A DNA stretch of 64,000 bases from Nocardia xishanensis NBRC 101358 (GTDB taxonomy: Bacteria > Actinomycetota > Actinomycetes > Mycobacteriales > Mycobacteriaceae): contig NZ_BDCF01000022.1 in assembly GCF_001613365.1 (NCBI RefSeq), positions 52,414 to 116,413 on the forward strand, read 5' to 3'. Made by a program: the position numbers and the translations under genes. The notes below the pieces were generated by a model. The model saw nothing but the letters and a program-made list of their open reading frames with translations, had not been told where the DNA came from and made no database searches. Positions 50,081-58,217 of this stretch are shown piece by piece. The stretch's first letter is position 1; the number at the start of each line of letters is the position of its first letter.

Positions 50081-52000
50081 ATGACAGCGGCGCGGTTCGG
50101 TCGTTATCGGCTGGAACGGCTGCTCGGCAAGGGCGGCATGGGCCAGGTCTGGCTGGCCTACGACACCTCCGACCGCAGGCACGTCGCGCTGAAACTGCTG
50201 CCCGCCGAGCTCGCGGCGGACGCGGTCTACCGGAAGCGCTTCGAACGCGAGGCCCAGGTCGCCGCCGCGCTGCGCGATCCGCACATCGTGCCCATTCACC
50301 GGCACGGCGCCGTCGACGGGCGGCTGTACATCGAGATGGACTTCGTCCAAGGCACCGACCTGGCGGCGCGGCTGTCCGAGGGCGGACCGCTCGCGGCGGG
50401 CGTTGCGCTCGACATCCTCGGGCAGGTCGCCGCCGCCTTGGACGCCGCGCATCGCGCCGGGCTGGTGCATCGCGACGTCAAGCCCTCCAACATCCTGGTG
50501 GCGCCCGGCGGCTTCACCTATCTCATCGACTTCGGCATCGCCCGCGGCGCCGGTCAGACCTCGGTCACCACAACGGGTCTGGCGATCGGCACCTGGGCCT
50601 ATATGGCTCCGGAGCGCTTCAGCGGTCATGCCGACGCGCGCGCGGACGTCTATTCTCTCGCCTGCGTCCTTTACGAGACGCTCACCGGCCGCCGCCCGTA
50701 CGGCGACACCGACCCGGCTCGGCAGATGCACGGGCACCTGATGACCGACCCGCCGAACGCGTCCGCGGCGAACCCGGACGTTCCGTCCGGGCTCGACGCG
50801 GTCATCGCGCGGGGGATGGCGAAGGAGCCGGAAGATCGGTACGCCAGCGCGGGGGAGTTCGTTCGGGCGGCGCGCGAGGTGATCTCGCCGATGCCCGGCG
50901 CACCTTGTTCTCCGTACCCGACCCGGGTGCTCCAGCCGCCGGGGCTACCGCCGACGCGGGTCGAGACGGCCGGGCCCGATGCGTCCGCAGACGATCGGAT
51001 GCCGACTCCGGTCGCGGCGGAGACCGGCGCCCCGAAACCGATGCCCGCGTCCGCTCGATCGTCGAGCCCGGCCGCCGCGAAGGTCCGTCCTCGGACGAAG
51101 GTGATGCCCGCGCCGGGACCAACGCCGACGCTCGTGCAGACCAGGGTCGCGCCGCAGGATGTTCAGCCGCAGGGGTATTCGGCGGGTGTCGTGCCTCCGA
51201 GTCCGGTGGCATCCCAGTCGCCGCAGAGCCTCGTCCCGGTGGGCTATGCGCCCGGCATGCCGCCATCGGCCGCGGCCCCACCCGCCGTGCACCCTTATGG
51301 CAAGCGGTGGTACCTGCGGCGCAAGCCGGTCTCCGCGGTTCGGCGTCCACGGTCGCTCGGGCCGGTGTGGCCGTCGCGCGGGCCCGGGTACGTCGCGCCG
51401 CCTCGGCCGCAGGCACCGCCCCGGCGCAAGCGAGGCGGGGTGCTGCGGAAGGTGATCGGCGCGTTGGTCGTGATCTTCTTGGCGCCCTTCGTCTTGGCCG
51501 CTGGGTGCCTGGCGTTGATCGCCGCCGTGAGCGGGAACGAGTCCGCGACCACGCCGCCGCCGACCGCGATGGTCGAGGAGCATCCGGGGCCCGCGCCGAA
51601 CCCGGGCGTGCCGGCCCCCGCGTACAGCGCGGTGCGGGATGGCAAGTTCGAATTCGCGGTGACCGACGTGAAGTCGGGCGTCTCGCGCGTCGGTCTACAG
51701 TCGGCGCGCGGCGCGTTCGTGGTCGTCACGCTGGCCGTACGGAACATCTCCGACGAGGTGAAGTGGTTCCTGCCTTTCGGTCAGAAGCTCATCGACGCCC
51801 AGGGCAACGCGGTCGACCACGACACCACGGCCACGGCTTGGCAGGCGATGCAGTCGCGTCTCGGGTACTCCTTCGAGCTGCGTCCCGGCGCGTCGGCGAC
51901 CACCGTGCTGGTCTTCGACGTGCCCGCGGGCAGCACACCGGCCCACCTCGAACTGCACGACTTCGTGCTTTCGAACGGCGTCAGCGTCGCGCTCGACTGA
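50081..52000 (+). CDS. Transmembrane Ser/Thr protein kinase with extracellular DUF4352
   Basis: 639 residues. The Hanks-type kinase domain spans about 8-270: glycine loop GKGGMG (16-21), ATP lysine K38, HRDVKPSN (130-137) and DFG (150-152). A 180-residue Pro/Ala-rich juxtamembrane segment follows, then one transmembrane helix (about 457-483). The extracytoplasmic part (about 510-639; FAVTDVKSGVSRVGLQSARG, VVVTLAVRNISDE) matches DUF4352, an immunoglobulin-like domain, rather than PASTA repeats. ATG 50081 follows GGGAGG by 6 nt. It likely senses an envelope or extracellular cue and phosphorylates cytosolic proteins. Confidence 0.92.
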   Translation: MTAARFGRYRLERLLGKGGMGQVWLAYDTSDRRHVALKLLPAELAADAVYRKRFEREAQVAAALRDPHIVPIHRHGAVDGRLYIEMDFVQGTDLAARLSEGGPLAAGVALDILGQVAAALDAAHRAGLVHRDVKPSNILVAPGGFTYLIDFGIARGAGQTSVTTTGLAIGTWAYMAPERFSGHADARADVYSLACVLYETLTGRRPYGDTDPARQMHGHLMTDPPNASAANPDVPSGLDAVIARGMAKEPEDRYASAGEFVRAAREVISPMPGAPCSPYPTRVLQPPGLPPTRVETAGPDASADDRMPTPVAAETGAPKPMPASARSSSPAAAKVRPRTKVMPAPGPTPTLVQTRVAPQDVQPQGYSAGVVPPSPVASQSPQSLVPVGYAPGMPPSAAAPPAVHPYGKRWYLRRKPVSAVRRPRSLGPVWPSRGPGYVAPPRPQAPPRRKRGGVLRKVIGALVVIFLAPFVLAAGCLALIAAVSGNESATTPPPTAMVEEHPGPAPNPGVPAPAYSAVRDGKFEFAVTDVKSGVSRVGLQSARGAFVVVTLAVRNISDEVKWFLPFGQKLIDAQGNAVDHDTTATAWQAMQSRLGYSFELRPGASATTVLVFDVPAGSTPAHLELHDFVLSNGVSVALD

Positions 52001-52178
52001 GCGGTCCGGCCGCCCCTCCAGTCTCGGATCGCGCCGTCCGATCGCCCGGCCGCGGGTAACAGCCTGTTGCCTGCCGGATCGGCCCCTTGTCCGCACTGTG
52101 ACGCGCCCGGTCGGCAAGCAGCAACGCGCACGGTAGGTGGCGATCGCCGAGACGGCGTGCCGCAGCTTGCGCCGGACT

Positions 52179-53102
52179 TCAGGCCGCGTCTACGCGGGCC
52201 AAGGTCGTGAGGACGGACTGGCGGCCGATCTCGAGCGCCTCGGTGAGCAGTGCGGTGTCGCGGGCGGTGCCATCGACGGTGGGCGCGCCGGCGGGCGGAC
52301 GGATTTGCAGGGCTTTGTCGCCGAGATCCGCCAAGAGAGTGTTCTCCGCCTCTTCCTGTTGCGGGCGGCGCAGCCAGGCGCGGTAGGCGCCGGGGGCACG
52401 CAGGCGAAGATAGTTGCCGCCGACCAGCTGGTGCAGGCGCGAGGCGGGCGGACGGGTCTCGTCGGCGCGGCGGGTGCGCAGCACCAGGCAGTGGGTCGCG
52501 CCGCCGCGGACCGCGCTGTGGATGGGGATCGGCTCGGCTATGCCGCCGTCGAGATAGGGCACGCCGTCCAGCACGACCGGCGGACCGGCCAGGATCGGCA
52601 GATTCGCGCTGGCCCGCAGCGCCCGCATCAGGGTGCGCTTGTCGTAGATGTGCGGGCGCAGGTCGATGGCGTTGCCGGTGCGGATGTCGGTGCCGATCGG
52701 ATGGAAGGTGGTGGGGTTGCTCAGGATCGCCGGAAAGTCCATCGGTTCCAAGCCGTCGTAGACCCGGTGCACCAGGTACCGCACGTCGAAGGCGGCGCCG
52801 CCGCGCAGCAGCCTGCTCGGATCGATGACCCGCCGCATGATGTCCGGATTGGACCAGGAACGCATCCCCGGCACGGCCCGCCCGCACAGCAGCCACGCGC
52901 CGTTGATCGCGCCGGCCGAGGTGCCGTAGACCGCGTCGAAGACCCCGGAGAGGCCGAGCTCCTCGAGCGCCTGCACCATGCCGCTGGAATAGACGCCGCG
53001 GCTGCCGCCGCCCTCGATGACGAGCGCGAGCCGATGCCCGTCCGCGCGGGAACCTGTGGCGCTGCGGCCGCGAATGATCTCGGCCACGGTAGAGCTTGTC
53101 AC
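52179..53102 (-). CDS. Patatin-like phospholipase family protein
   Basis: About 307 residues. The oxyanion-hole loop is IEGGGSRGVYSSG, the nucleophile is in VYGTSAGAIN and the dyad Asp is in YLDGGIAEPIP. This looks like the RssA/YjjU-type bacterial patatins. GTG 53102 is chosen; a TTG at 53120 would overlap the accA3 terminator stem, which disfavours it. The lower-strand gene follows accA3 in the same direction but is separated by that hairpin. An active lipid acyl hydrolase is likely; the substrate is unknown. Confidence 0.85.
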   Translation of the reverse strand: MTSSTVAEIIRGRSATGSRADGHRLALVIEGGGSRGVYSSGMVQALEELGLSGVFDAVYGTSAGAINGAWLLCGRAVPGMRSWSNPDIMRRVIDPSRLLRGGAAFDVRYLVHRVYDGLEPMDFPAILSNPTTFHPIGTDIRTGNAIDLRPHIYDKRTLMRALRASANLPILAGPPVVLDGVPYLDGGIAEPIPIHSAVRGGATHCLVLRTRRADETRPPASRLHQLVGGNYLRLRAPGAYRAWLRRPQQEEAENTLLADLGDKALQIRPPAGAPTVDGTARDTALLTEALEIGRQSVLTTLARVDAA

Positions 53103-53119
53103 CGGACCACGATACGACA

Positions 53120-53156
53120 AGAGCGGGCGCGGATTCCGTTGTCCATCGCCCGCTCT
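53120..53156 (-). terminator. Terminator-like hairpin after accA3
   Basis: AGAGCGGGCG and CGCCCGCTCT form a 10-bp stem with a 17-nt loop, 14 bp past the accA3 stop on the minus strand, followed by TGTCGT. It separates accA3 from the patatin gene. Confidence 0.6.
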
Positions 53157-53169
53157 CGCGAGGTGCGCC

Positions 53170-54975
53170 TTACTTGATCTCGGCCAGCACCGTGCCCTGG
53201 GTGATCGCGGCGCCCGCCTCGACGGACAGACCGGTCACGACGCCCGCCTTGTGCGCGTTGACGGGGTTCTCCATCTTCATGGCCTCGAGCACCACGATCA
53301 GGTCGCCCGCTTCCACGGACTGGCCCTCTTCGACGGCCACCTTCACGACGGTGCCCTGCATCGGCGCGGTGACCGCGTCACCGGAGGCGGCGCCGCCGCC
53401 AGCGCCGCCACGCTTGCGCGGCTTCGGCTTCTTGCGGATCACACCGGCGCCGTTGCTCGCGGCGCCCGCGGCGCCCGCGCCCACGGTGAAGTTGCCGGGC
53501 AGCGAGACCTCGACGCGACGGCCGCCGACCTCGACGACGACCTTCTGCCGTGGCAGTTCCTCGTCCTCGTCGGCCGGGACGCCGCTACCGGTGTAGGGCT
53601 CGATGTTGTTGGTCCACTCGGTTTCGATCCACTTGGTGTAGACGTCGAACTTCTCGCCGTCACCGATGAACGCGGGATCCTCGACGATCGCGCGGTGGAA
53701 CGGGATGACGGTGGCGAGGCCCTCGACCTGGAACTCGGCCAGTGCGCGCCGCGCGCGCTCCAGCGCCTGGGTGCGGTTCTCGCCGGTGACGATCAGCTTG
53801 GCCAGCATCGAGTCGAACTGTCCGCCGATCACGCTGCCCGCGACAACGCCCGAGTCGACGCGCACACCGGGGCCCGACGGCTCGCGGTAGACCTCGACCG
53901 GACCGGGGGCGGGCAGGAAGCCGCGGCCCGCGTCCTCGCCGTTGATGCGGAACTCGAAGGAGTGGCCGCGCGGGGTCGGGTCTTCCTTGATCTCCAACTC
54001 TTCGCCGTTGGCGATGCGGAACTGCTGACGCACCAAGTCGATGCCAGCGGTCTCCTCGGTGACCGGGTGCTCGACCTGCAGGCGGGTGTTCACCTCGAGG
54101 AACGACACGGTCTCGCCCTGCACCAGGTACTCCACGGTGCCTGCACCGTAGTAGTGGGCCTCGCGGCAGATCCGCTTGGCCGACTCGTGGATCTTGGCGC
54201 GCACCTCGTCCGACAGGAACGGCGCGGGCGCTTCCTCGACCAGCTTCTGGAACCGGCGCTGCAGCGAGCAGTCGCGGGTGCCCGCGACCACGACGTTGCC
54301 GTGCTTGTCGGCGATCACCTGCGCCTCGACGTGGCGGGCCTTGTCCAGGTACTGCTCCACGAAGCACTCACCGCGGCCGAACGCGGCGGTCGCCTCGCGG
54401 GTGGCCGAATCGAACAGCTCGGGGATCTCCTCGATGGAGTGCGCGACCTTCATGCCGCGACCACCGCCGCCGAACGCGGCCTTGATCGCGACCGGCACGC
54501 CGTACTTCTCGGCGAACTCGACCACTTCCGCGGCGTTCTTCACCGGGTCCTTGGTGCCGGCGGCCATCGGCGCGTTGGCGCGCTCGGCGATGTGCCTGGC
54601 GGTCACCTTGTCACCCAGATCGCGGATGGACTGCGGCGAAGGGCCGATCCAGATCAGACCGGCGTCGATCACGGCCTGGGCGAAGTCGGCGTTCTCCGAG
54701 AGGAAGCCGTAGCCCGGGTGGATGGCGTCCGCGCCCGACTTGGCGGCGGCGTCGAGGATCTTGTCGAACACGAGGTACGACTCGGCCGAGGTCTGGCCGC
54801 CCAGGGCGAAGGCCTCGTCGGCGAGCTTCACGAAGGGCGCATCGGCGTCGGGCTCGGCGTACACCGCGACACTGGCGATGCCGGCGTCTTTGGCCGCCCG
54901 GATCACACGCACGGCGATCTCGCCTCGATTAGCTACGAGTACCTTCGTGATCCGCGCGCTGGCATGGCTGGGCAC
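53170..54975 (-). CDS. accA3: Acetyl/propionyl-CoA carboxylase biotin-carrying alpha subunit
   Basis: 601 residues. Biotin carboxylase ATP-grasp domain (KVLVANRGEIAVRVIRA at the start, FGGGGRGMKVA glycine loop, FLEVNTRLQVEHPVTEE), a linker with KPKPRKRG, and a biotin carboxyl carrier domain with EAMKMEN (biotinylated K567). It transfers CO2 from carboxybiotin to beta subunits such as AccD5 for malonyl-, methylmalonyl- and long-chain acyl-CoA synthesis. GTG 54975 has AGGAGG 5 nt upstream; the frame extends further but without homology. It matches M. tuberculosis AccA3 (Rv3285) closely throughout. Confidence 0.96.
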   Translation of the reverse strand: MPSHASARITKVLVANRGEIAVRVIRAAKDAGIASVAVYAEPDADAPFVKLADEAFALGGQTSAESYLVFDKILDAAAKSGADAIHPGYGFLSENADFAQAVIDAGLIWIGPSPQSIRDLGDKVTARHIAERANAPMAAGTKDPVKNAAEVVEFAEKYGVPVAIKAAFGGGGRGMKVAHSIEEIPELFDSATREATAAFGRGECFVEQYLDKARHVEAQVIADKHGNVVVAGTRDCSLQRRFQKLVEEAPAPFLSDEVRAKIHESAKRICREAHYYGAGTVEYLVQGETVSFLEVNTRLQVEHPVTEETAGIDLVRQQFRIANGEELEIKEDPTPRGHSFEFRINGEDAGRGFLPAPGPVEVYREPSGPGVRVDSGVVAGSVIGGQFDSMLAKLIVTGENRTQALERARRALAEFQVEGLATVIPFHRAIVEDPAFIGDGEKFDVYTKWIETEWTNNIEPYTGSGVPADEDEELPRQKVVVEVGGRRVEVSLPGNFTVGAGAAGAASNGAGVIRKKPKPRKRGGAGGGAASGDAVTAPMQGTVVKVAVEEGQSVEAGDLIVVLEAMKMENPVNAHKAGVVTGLSVEAGAAITQGTVLAEIK

Positions 54976-55330
54976 TGAGCCTCCTGGTTGCAATCTTCTG
55001 GTCGCTTCGCGGGATGGGGCCGCGCATGACCCGTTCCCGGTAGGGGTCGGAACACCGCGCAGGCTCCGTGCCCGTGACGACAGTTTTCGTCTGGGGCGAG
55101 TGTAGGCAGTCTGCCAACAGACGCCGAACTCGGATAGCCCTACTGGACAGTAGGTCGTGCATCACACAATCGCATCCGATGTGATCAAGCCCCGATTGGG
55201 CGCTGACGGACGCGTCCGCCGCCGGGTCTGCGCGTGGCCGGAGCGAAGGCGGAGGGATACGCCGATCGGACGCAGCCGGACGGAGTCCGCCGACAGCCCG
55301 CGCATGGCCGGAGCGAAGGCGGAGGTACGC
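54976..55330. other. sseA-accA3 intergenic region with direct repeats
   Basis: 355 bp. It contains two copies of an imperfect 45-bp unit (55211-55255 and 55281-55325), exactly 70 bp apart, sharing the 25-mer beginning CGCRTGGCCGGAGCGAAGGC. The accA3 promoter presumably lies in the left part (about 54990-55180). No gene is supported. Confidence 0.7.
55211..55325 (-). repeat. Tandem direct repeat after sseA
   Basis: Two units, period 70 bp. On the minus strand each reads GGCGTAnCCTCCGCCTTCGC, followed by TCCGGCCAYGCGC. The first begins directly at the sseA stop codon. The first 16 nt (TAGGCGTACCTCCGCC) recur exactly at 49342-49357. Confidence 0.8.
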
Positions 55331-56245
55331 CTATTTTCCGCGGCCCCGCCGAGGGGCCGCCGCCGGAACCTCGCCCGGTTCAGTCCCCTTGGCGATGGGC
55401 ATCCGGACCGAGTTGCCCCACTCGGTCCACGAGCCGTCGTAGTTGCGGACCGTACCGTAGCCGAGCAGGTAGGTCAGCACGAACCAGGTGTGGCTGGAGC
55501 GCTCGCCGACGCGGCTGTAGACGACCAGGTCGTCGGCGCCGTCGACGGGCGCGTAGATGGTATCCAGCTCGGCGCGCGAACGGAAACGTCCGTCCGAGCC
55601 GAGCGAACGGTCCCACGGGATGTTCAGCGCCGTGGGGATGTGGCCGCCGCGCAGCGCCGCGTCCTCGGGATTGTCCGGCTTGGGGGTGAGCTCGCCGGAG
55701 TACTCCTCGGGGGAGCGCACGTCGAGCAGTGGCTTGCCGAGGTGGGCGAGCACGTCGTCGCGGAAAGCGCGGGCGGTCGCGTCGTCGCGGCGCACCGTCG
55801 GGTAGTCGCTCGGCGGGAGGTTCGGTGTGTCGAAGGTGGTGTCGCGCTCCTCGGAGATCCACGCCGCGCGCCCGCCGTCGAGCAGCCGTACGTCCTCGTG
55901 CCCGAAGAGGGTGAACAGCCACAACGTGTGCGCCGCCTGCGCATTGCCCCGATCCCCGTAGATGACCACCGTGTCGTCGCGCGTGATGCCCTTGGCCCGC
56001 ATCAGTTCGGTGAAACGGGCGCCGTCGATATAGTCACGCGTGACCGGATCGTTGAGATCGCCGCGCCAATCGATCTTGACGGCCCCCGGCACATGTCCGA
56101 TGTCGTAGAGCAAGATGTCCTCGTTGGACTCCACGATCCTGAGCCCCGGCGCGCCTATGTTTGCCGACAGCCACTCTGTGGTTACTAGTCGGTGAGGATG
56201 TGCGTACGTTCCGAATGAGGGATGAGCGTCCGGGGCAACGGGCAC
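55331..56245 (-). CDS. sseA: SseA-type tandem rhodanese with Ser in place of catalytic Cys
   Basis: 304 residues, two rhodanese domains: N-terminal WLSANIGAPGLRIVES...GHVPGAVKIDW (inactive in all homologues) and C-terminal PLLDVRSPEEYSGE...GHIPTALNIPW, with the active-site loop near 241-250. That loop reads VVYSRVGERSSH, whereas thiosulfate/3-mercaptopyruvate sulfurtransferases have Cys at the fourth position. Here codon 55514-55516 is AGC (Ser244). The rest of the loop is conserved. In M. tuberculosis SseA (Rv3283) lies near accA3 as here. Sulfur transfer through a persulfide would not be possible with Ser, unless this is a sequencing error. Start ATG 56245. Confidence 0.9.
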   Translation of the reverse strand: MPVAPDAHPSFGTYAHPHRLVTTEWLSANIGAPGLRIVESNEDILLYDIGHVPGAVKIDWRGDLNDPVTRDYIDGARFTELMRAKGITRDDTVVIYGDRGNAQAAHTLWLFTLFGHEDVRLLDGGRAAWISEERDTTFDTPNLPPSDYPTVRRDDATARAFRDDVLAHLGKPLLDVRSPEEYSGELTPKPDNPEDAALRGGHIPTALNIPWDRSLGSDGRFRSRAELDTIYAPVDGADDLVVYSRVGERSSHTWFVLTYLLGYGTVRNYDGSWTEWGNSVRMPIAKGTEPGEVPAAAPRRGRGK

Positions 56246-56411
56246 GATATGGGTCCTTCACACGAGGTAGACGGGTGGTTACGGCGGTTCGGGTCTCACT
56301 GCGATGTTAAATGTGAGGCGGTAGTGAGACTCGTTTCAGATCACGAATCGGCTGATTGGGCGAATAAATCGCACCCTCATCCGATAAAGTCTCCCGGGAG
56401 GAGGGGTGAGC

Positions 56412-57203
56412 ATGTCCGATTCTTGGCCGCGGCGGCGACTGCTCGCGATCCTACGTGGCGCAAGCGAGCCTCTCGACGCTCAGGAACTGGCCAGAATCAC
56501 CGGACAGCACGTCACGACGGTGCGGTTTCACCTCGATGTGCTCACCAAGGAATCCCTCGTTCGGCAATTCCAGCAACCTCCGCGCGGCCGCGGCAGACCG
56601 CGCATCGGTTACAGCGCGGTGCAGCGCTCGGTCGGATATCAGGAACTGGCGCAGGTGCTCGCCGATCAGCTCGGTCTCGACCCGCGCCGCCGCTCGGAGG
56701 CCGCCGTCGCGGCCGGGCGCGCCTGGGGCGGCAGACTCGACGCCGGTGATCATCCCGTGGAGTCGCTGGAGGACGCCAGAGACCTCACGCTGACGTTGCT
56801 CTCGGAACTCGGGTTCGCGCCGGAACGCGATCCGGCCGCGGAGGACGACGATCACGTCCTGATCCGGATGACCGCCTGCCCGCTGCGCGAACTGGCCCGC
56901 ACCCACTCCGAGGTGGTGTGCGGCGTGCATCTCGGGTTGATCAGAGAAGTGCTCGACCGCAACGGCGCGCGCGGCGAGGTGAACGTCCGGCTGCACCCAT
57001 TCGTGGAACCGGAGCTGTGCCTGACCCGGCTCGAGAACATGGCCCGCCGGAATCAGGAGAATCGCGAGACGGCGTCGGTGCCCGTCGGCGCCGAGCAGGG
57101 CGGCACGGAACCGCCGCTCACGCCGCCGCTACTGGGCCGTGTGGCGCCACAACTGCGCAATGCCGACCCCAACGTCGCCAAGCAGTCGGCGCAGCAGTGG
57201 TAG
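56412..57203 (+). CDS. HTH regulator with C-terminal cysteine cluster (SufR/ArsR-like)
   Basis: 263 residues. The winged helix-turn-helix is RRLLAILRGASEPLDAQELA, ITGQHVTTVRFHLDVLTKES (about 8-50), then RGRGRPRIGY. The C-terminal ligand domain has CPLRELARTHSEVVCGVHLG and a later C in PFVEPELCLTRL, resembling iron-sulfur-binding regulators of the SufR group. ATG 56412 has AGGAGG 7 nt upstream; GTG 56406 is closer than ideal. It is divergent from sseA and its 3' end overlaps the convergent maf gene by 75 bp. It probably responds to redox or sulfur status, perhaps controlling sseA. Confidence 0.85.
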   Translation: MSDSWPRRRLLAILRGASEPLDAQELARITGQHVTTVRFHLDVLTKESLVRQFQQPPRGRGRPRIGYSAVQRSVGYQELAQVLADQLGLDPRRRSEAAVAAGRAWGGRLDAGDHPVESLEDARDLTLTLLSELGFAPERDPAAEDDDHVLIRMTACPLRELARTHSEVVCGVHLGLIREVLDRNGARGEVNVRLHPFVEPELCLTRLENMARRNQENRETASVPVGAEQGGTEPPLTPPLLGRVAPQLRNADPNVAKQSAQQW

Positions 57204-57767
57204 ACCGATACCGATGACGCTCGACGGATCGCCGTCGATCCGGTCGACGAACCAGCCGCCGAGCCCGTCCAACGTGAACGCGCCCGCCACCTGGAGCGGC
57301 TCGCCCGTGGCGATGTAGGCGTCCAGCTCGCCGGGTTCCGGCTTCGCGAAATGCACCGTGGTGGCACTGCAATCCACGGCCTCGGCGACGATCTCGCCGC
57401 CACGCATCCGCAGTACGCAATGTCCGGTGATCAGATCGGCGCTGCGCCCGGCCATATCGGCCCAGCGGGCCCGCGCCACCTCGGGGGTGTGCGGCTTGCC
57501 CTGTAGGACGCCATCCACCAGCAGCATCGAATCGCAGCCGACCACAACGCAATCGGCGGCGAATTCGGGAATGGTGGCGGCGACTGCGGCCGCCTTGGCC
57601 CTGGCCAGCTCGACGACGACGGTCTGCGGCGCAGTTCCAGCGGGCAGGGCCGCCGCGACCATGTCCTCGTCCACGTCGGAGACACGGACGACCGGGTCGA
57701 TGCCCGCCGAGCGCAACACCTCTCGGCGGGCGGGTGACGCGGACGCGAGAATCAGCGTCGTCGTCAC
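57129..57767 (-). CDS. maf: Maf-family nucleotide pyrophosphatase
   Basis: 212 residues. Motifs: LILASASPARREVLRSAGID at the N-terminus, VVVGCDSMLLVDG (the catalytic Asp region) and GKPHTPEVARARW, then FTLDGLGGWFVDRIDGDPSS. Maf proteins hydrolyse non-canonical or modified NTPs (dTTP/UTP or m7GTP) to the monophosphate. GTG 57767 overlaps the end of accE5 (GTGA), so it is coupled to the carboxylase genes. It matches M. tuberculosis Rv3282. Its last 75 bp overlap the convergent SufR-like gene. Confidence 0.92.
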   Translation of the reverse strand: MTTTLILASASPARREVLRSAGIDPVVRVSDVDEDMVAAALPAGTAPQTVVVELARAKAAAVAATIPEFAADCVVVGCDSMLLVDGVLQGKPHTPEVARARWADMAGRSADLITGHCVLRMRGGEIVAEAVDCSATTVHFAKPEPGELDAYIATGEPLQVAGAFTLDGLGGWFVDRIDGDPSSVIGIGLPLLRRLLGDVGVGIAQLWRHTAQ

Positions 57768-58084
57768 CGAAGGTGCGACAGCTGCGGGAAGGCGTACGGC
57801 GAGAACGGCGACGTGCCGCGGTGCATCATGGTCGGGCGTCCCCACCCGTCGGCCGGGCCGGTCGGGCCCGAAGCGCCCGAGGCGTTCGCGGCGGCGGAGA
57901 ACACGCACACCAACGCGGCGATCTCCTCGTCGCTCGGCGAGCCCTTGACGATTCGAATGAACGGCTGCTCGCCCGCCTCGGCGGCGGCGTCGACGGTGAC
58001 CGCCTCGACCTCTTCCGCGATCGGATCGACTGCGAGATCCAACTCGGCGGCGGTCAACACGTCTTCCTCTGCCACGGTCGTCAC
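57764..58084 (-). CDS. accE5: Acyl-CoA carboxylase epsilon subunit
   Basis: 106 residues. The conserved core is PFIRIVKGSPSDEEIAALVC VFSAA-type helix region (about 41-65), followed by WGRPTMMHRG and SPFSPYAFPQLSHLR at the end, all diagnostic for AccE5/PccE, which stabilises the AccA3-AccD5 complex. The N-terminal arm of about 40 residues is acidic and shorter than in M. tuberculosis Rv3281 (about 177 aa). GTG 58084 follows AGGAAGG. It lies between accD5 and maf. Confidence 0.9.
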   Translation of the reverse strand: MTTVAEEDVLTAAELDLAVDPIAEEVEAVTVDAAAEAGEQPFIRIVKGSPSDEEIAALVCVFSAAANASGASGPTGPADGWGRPTMMHRGTSPFSPYAFPQLSHLR

Positions 58085-58101
58085 AGTGCCAGATCCTTCC
58101 T

Positions 58102-58170
58102 CTAGCTCGATCGGGCGTAGTCCCTCACCCGAAACGGGATGACGCGATAATCATCCTCGGTTTCACTCAT
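58102..58170 (-). other. Possible 22-codon leader ORF before accE5
   Basis: ATG 58170 to TAG 58102 encodes MSETEDDYRVIPFRVRDYAR plus two serines, ending 17 bp before the accE5 start with the AccE5 ribosome-binding site right after the stop. It could be a short translated leader, or chance. No strong ribosome-binding site of its own. Confidence 0.25.
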
Positions 58171-58217
58171 TGCGTCTCTGCAACCAGTGTGCGCGGCTCA
58201 CCGAGGTTATCGCCGAA

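Noticed and set aside
53102..53120. TTG start at 53120 for the patatin gene
   Set aside because: It falls in the stem of the accA3 terminator hairpin and lacks a ribosome-binding site.
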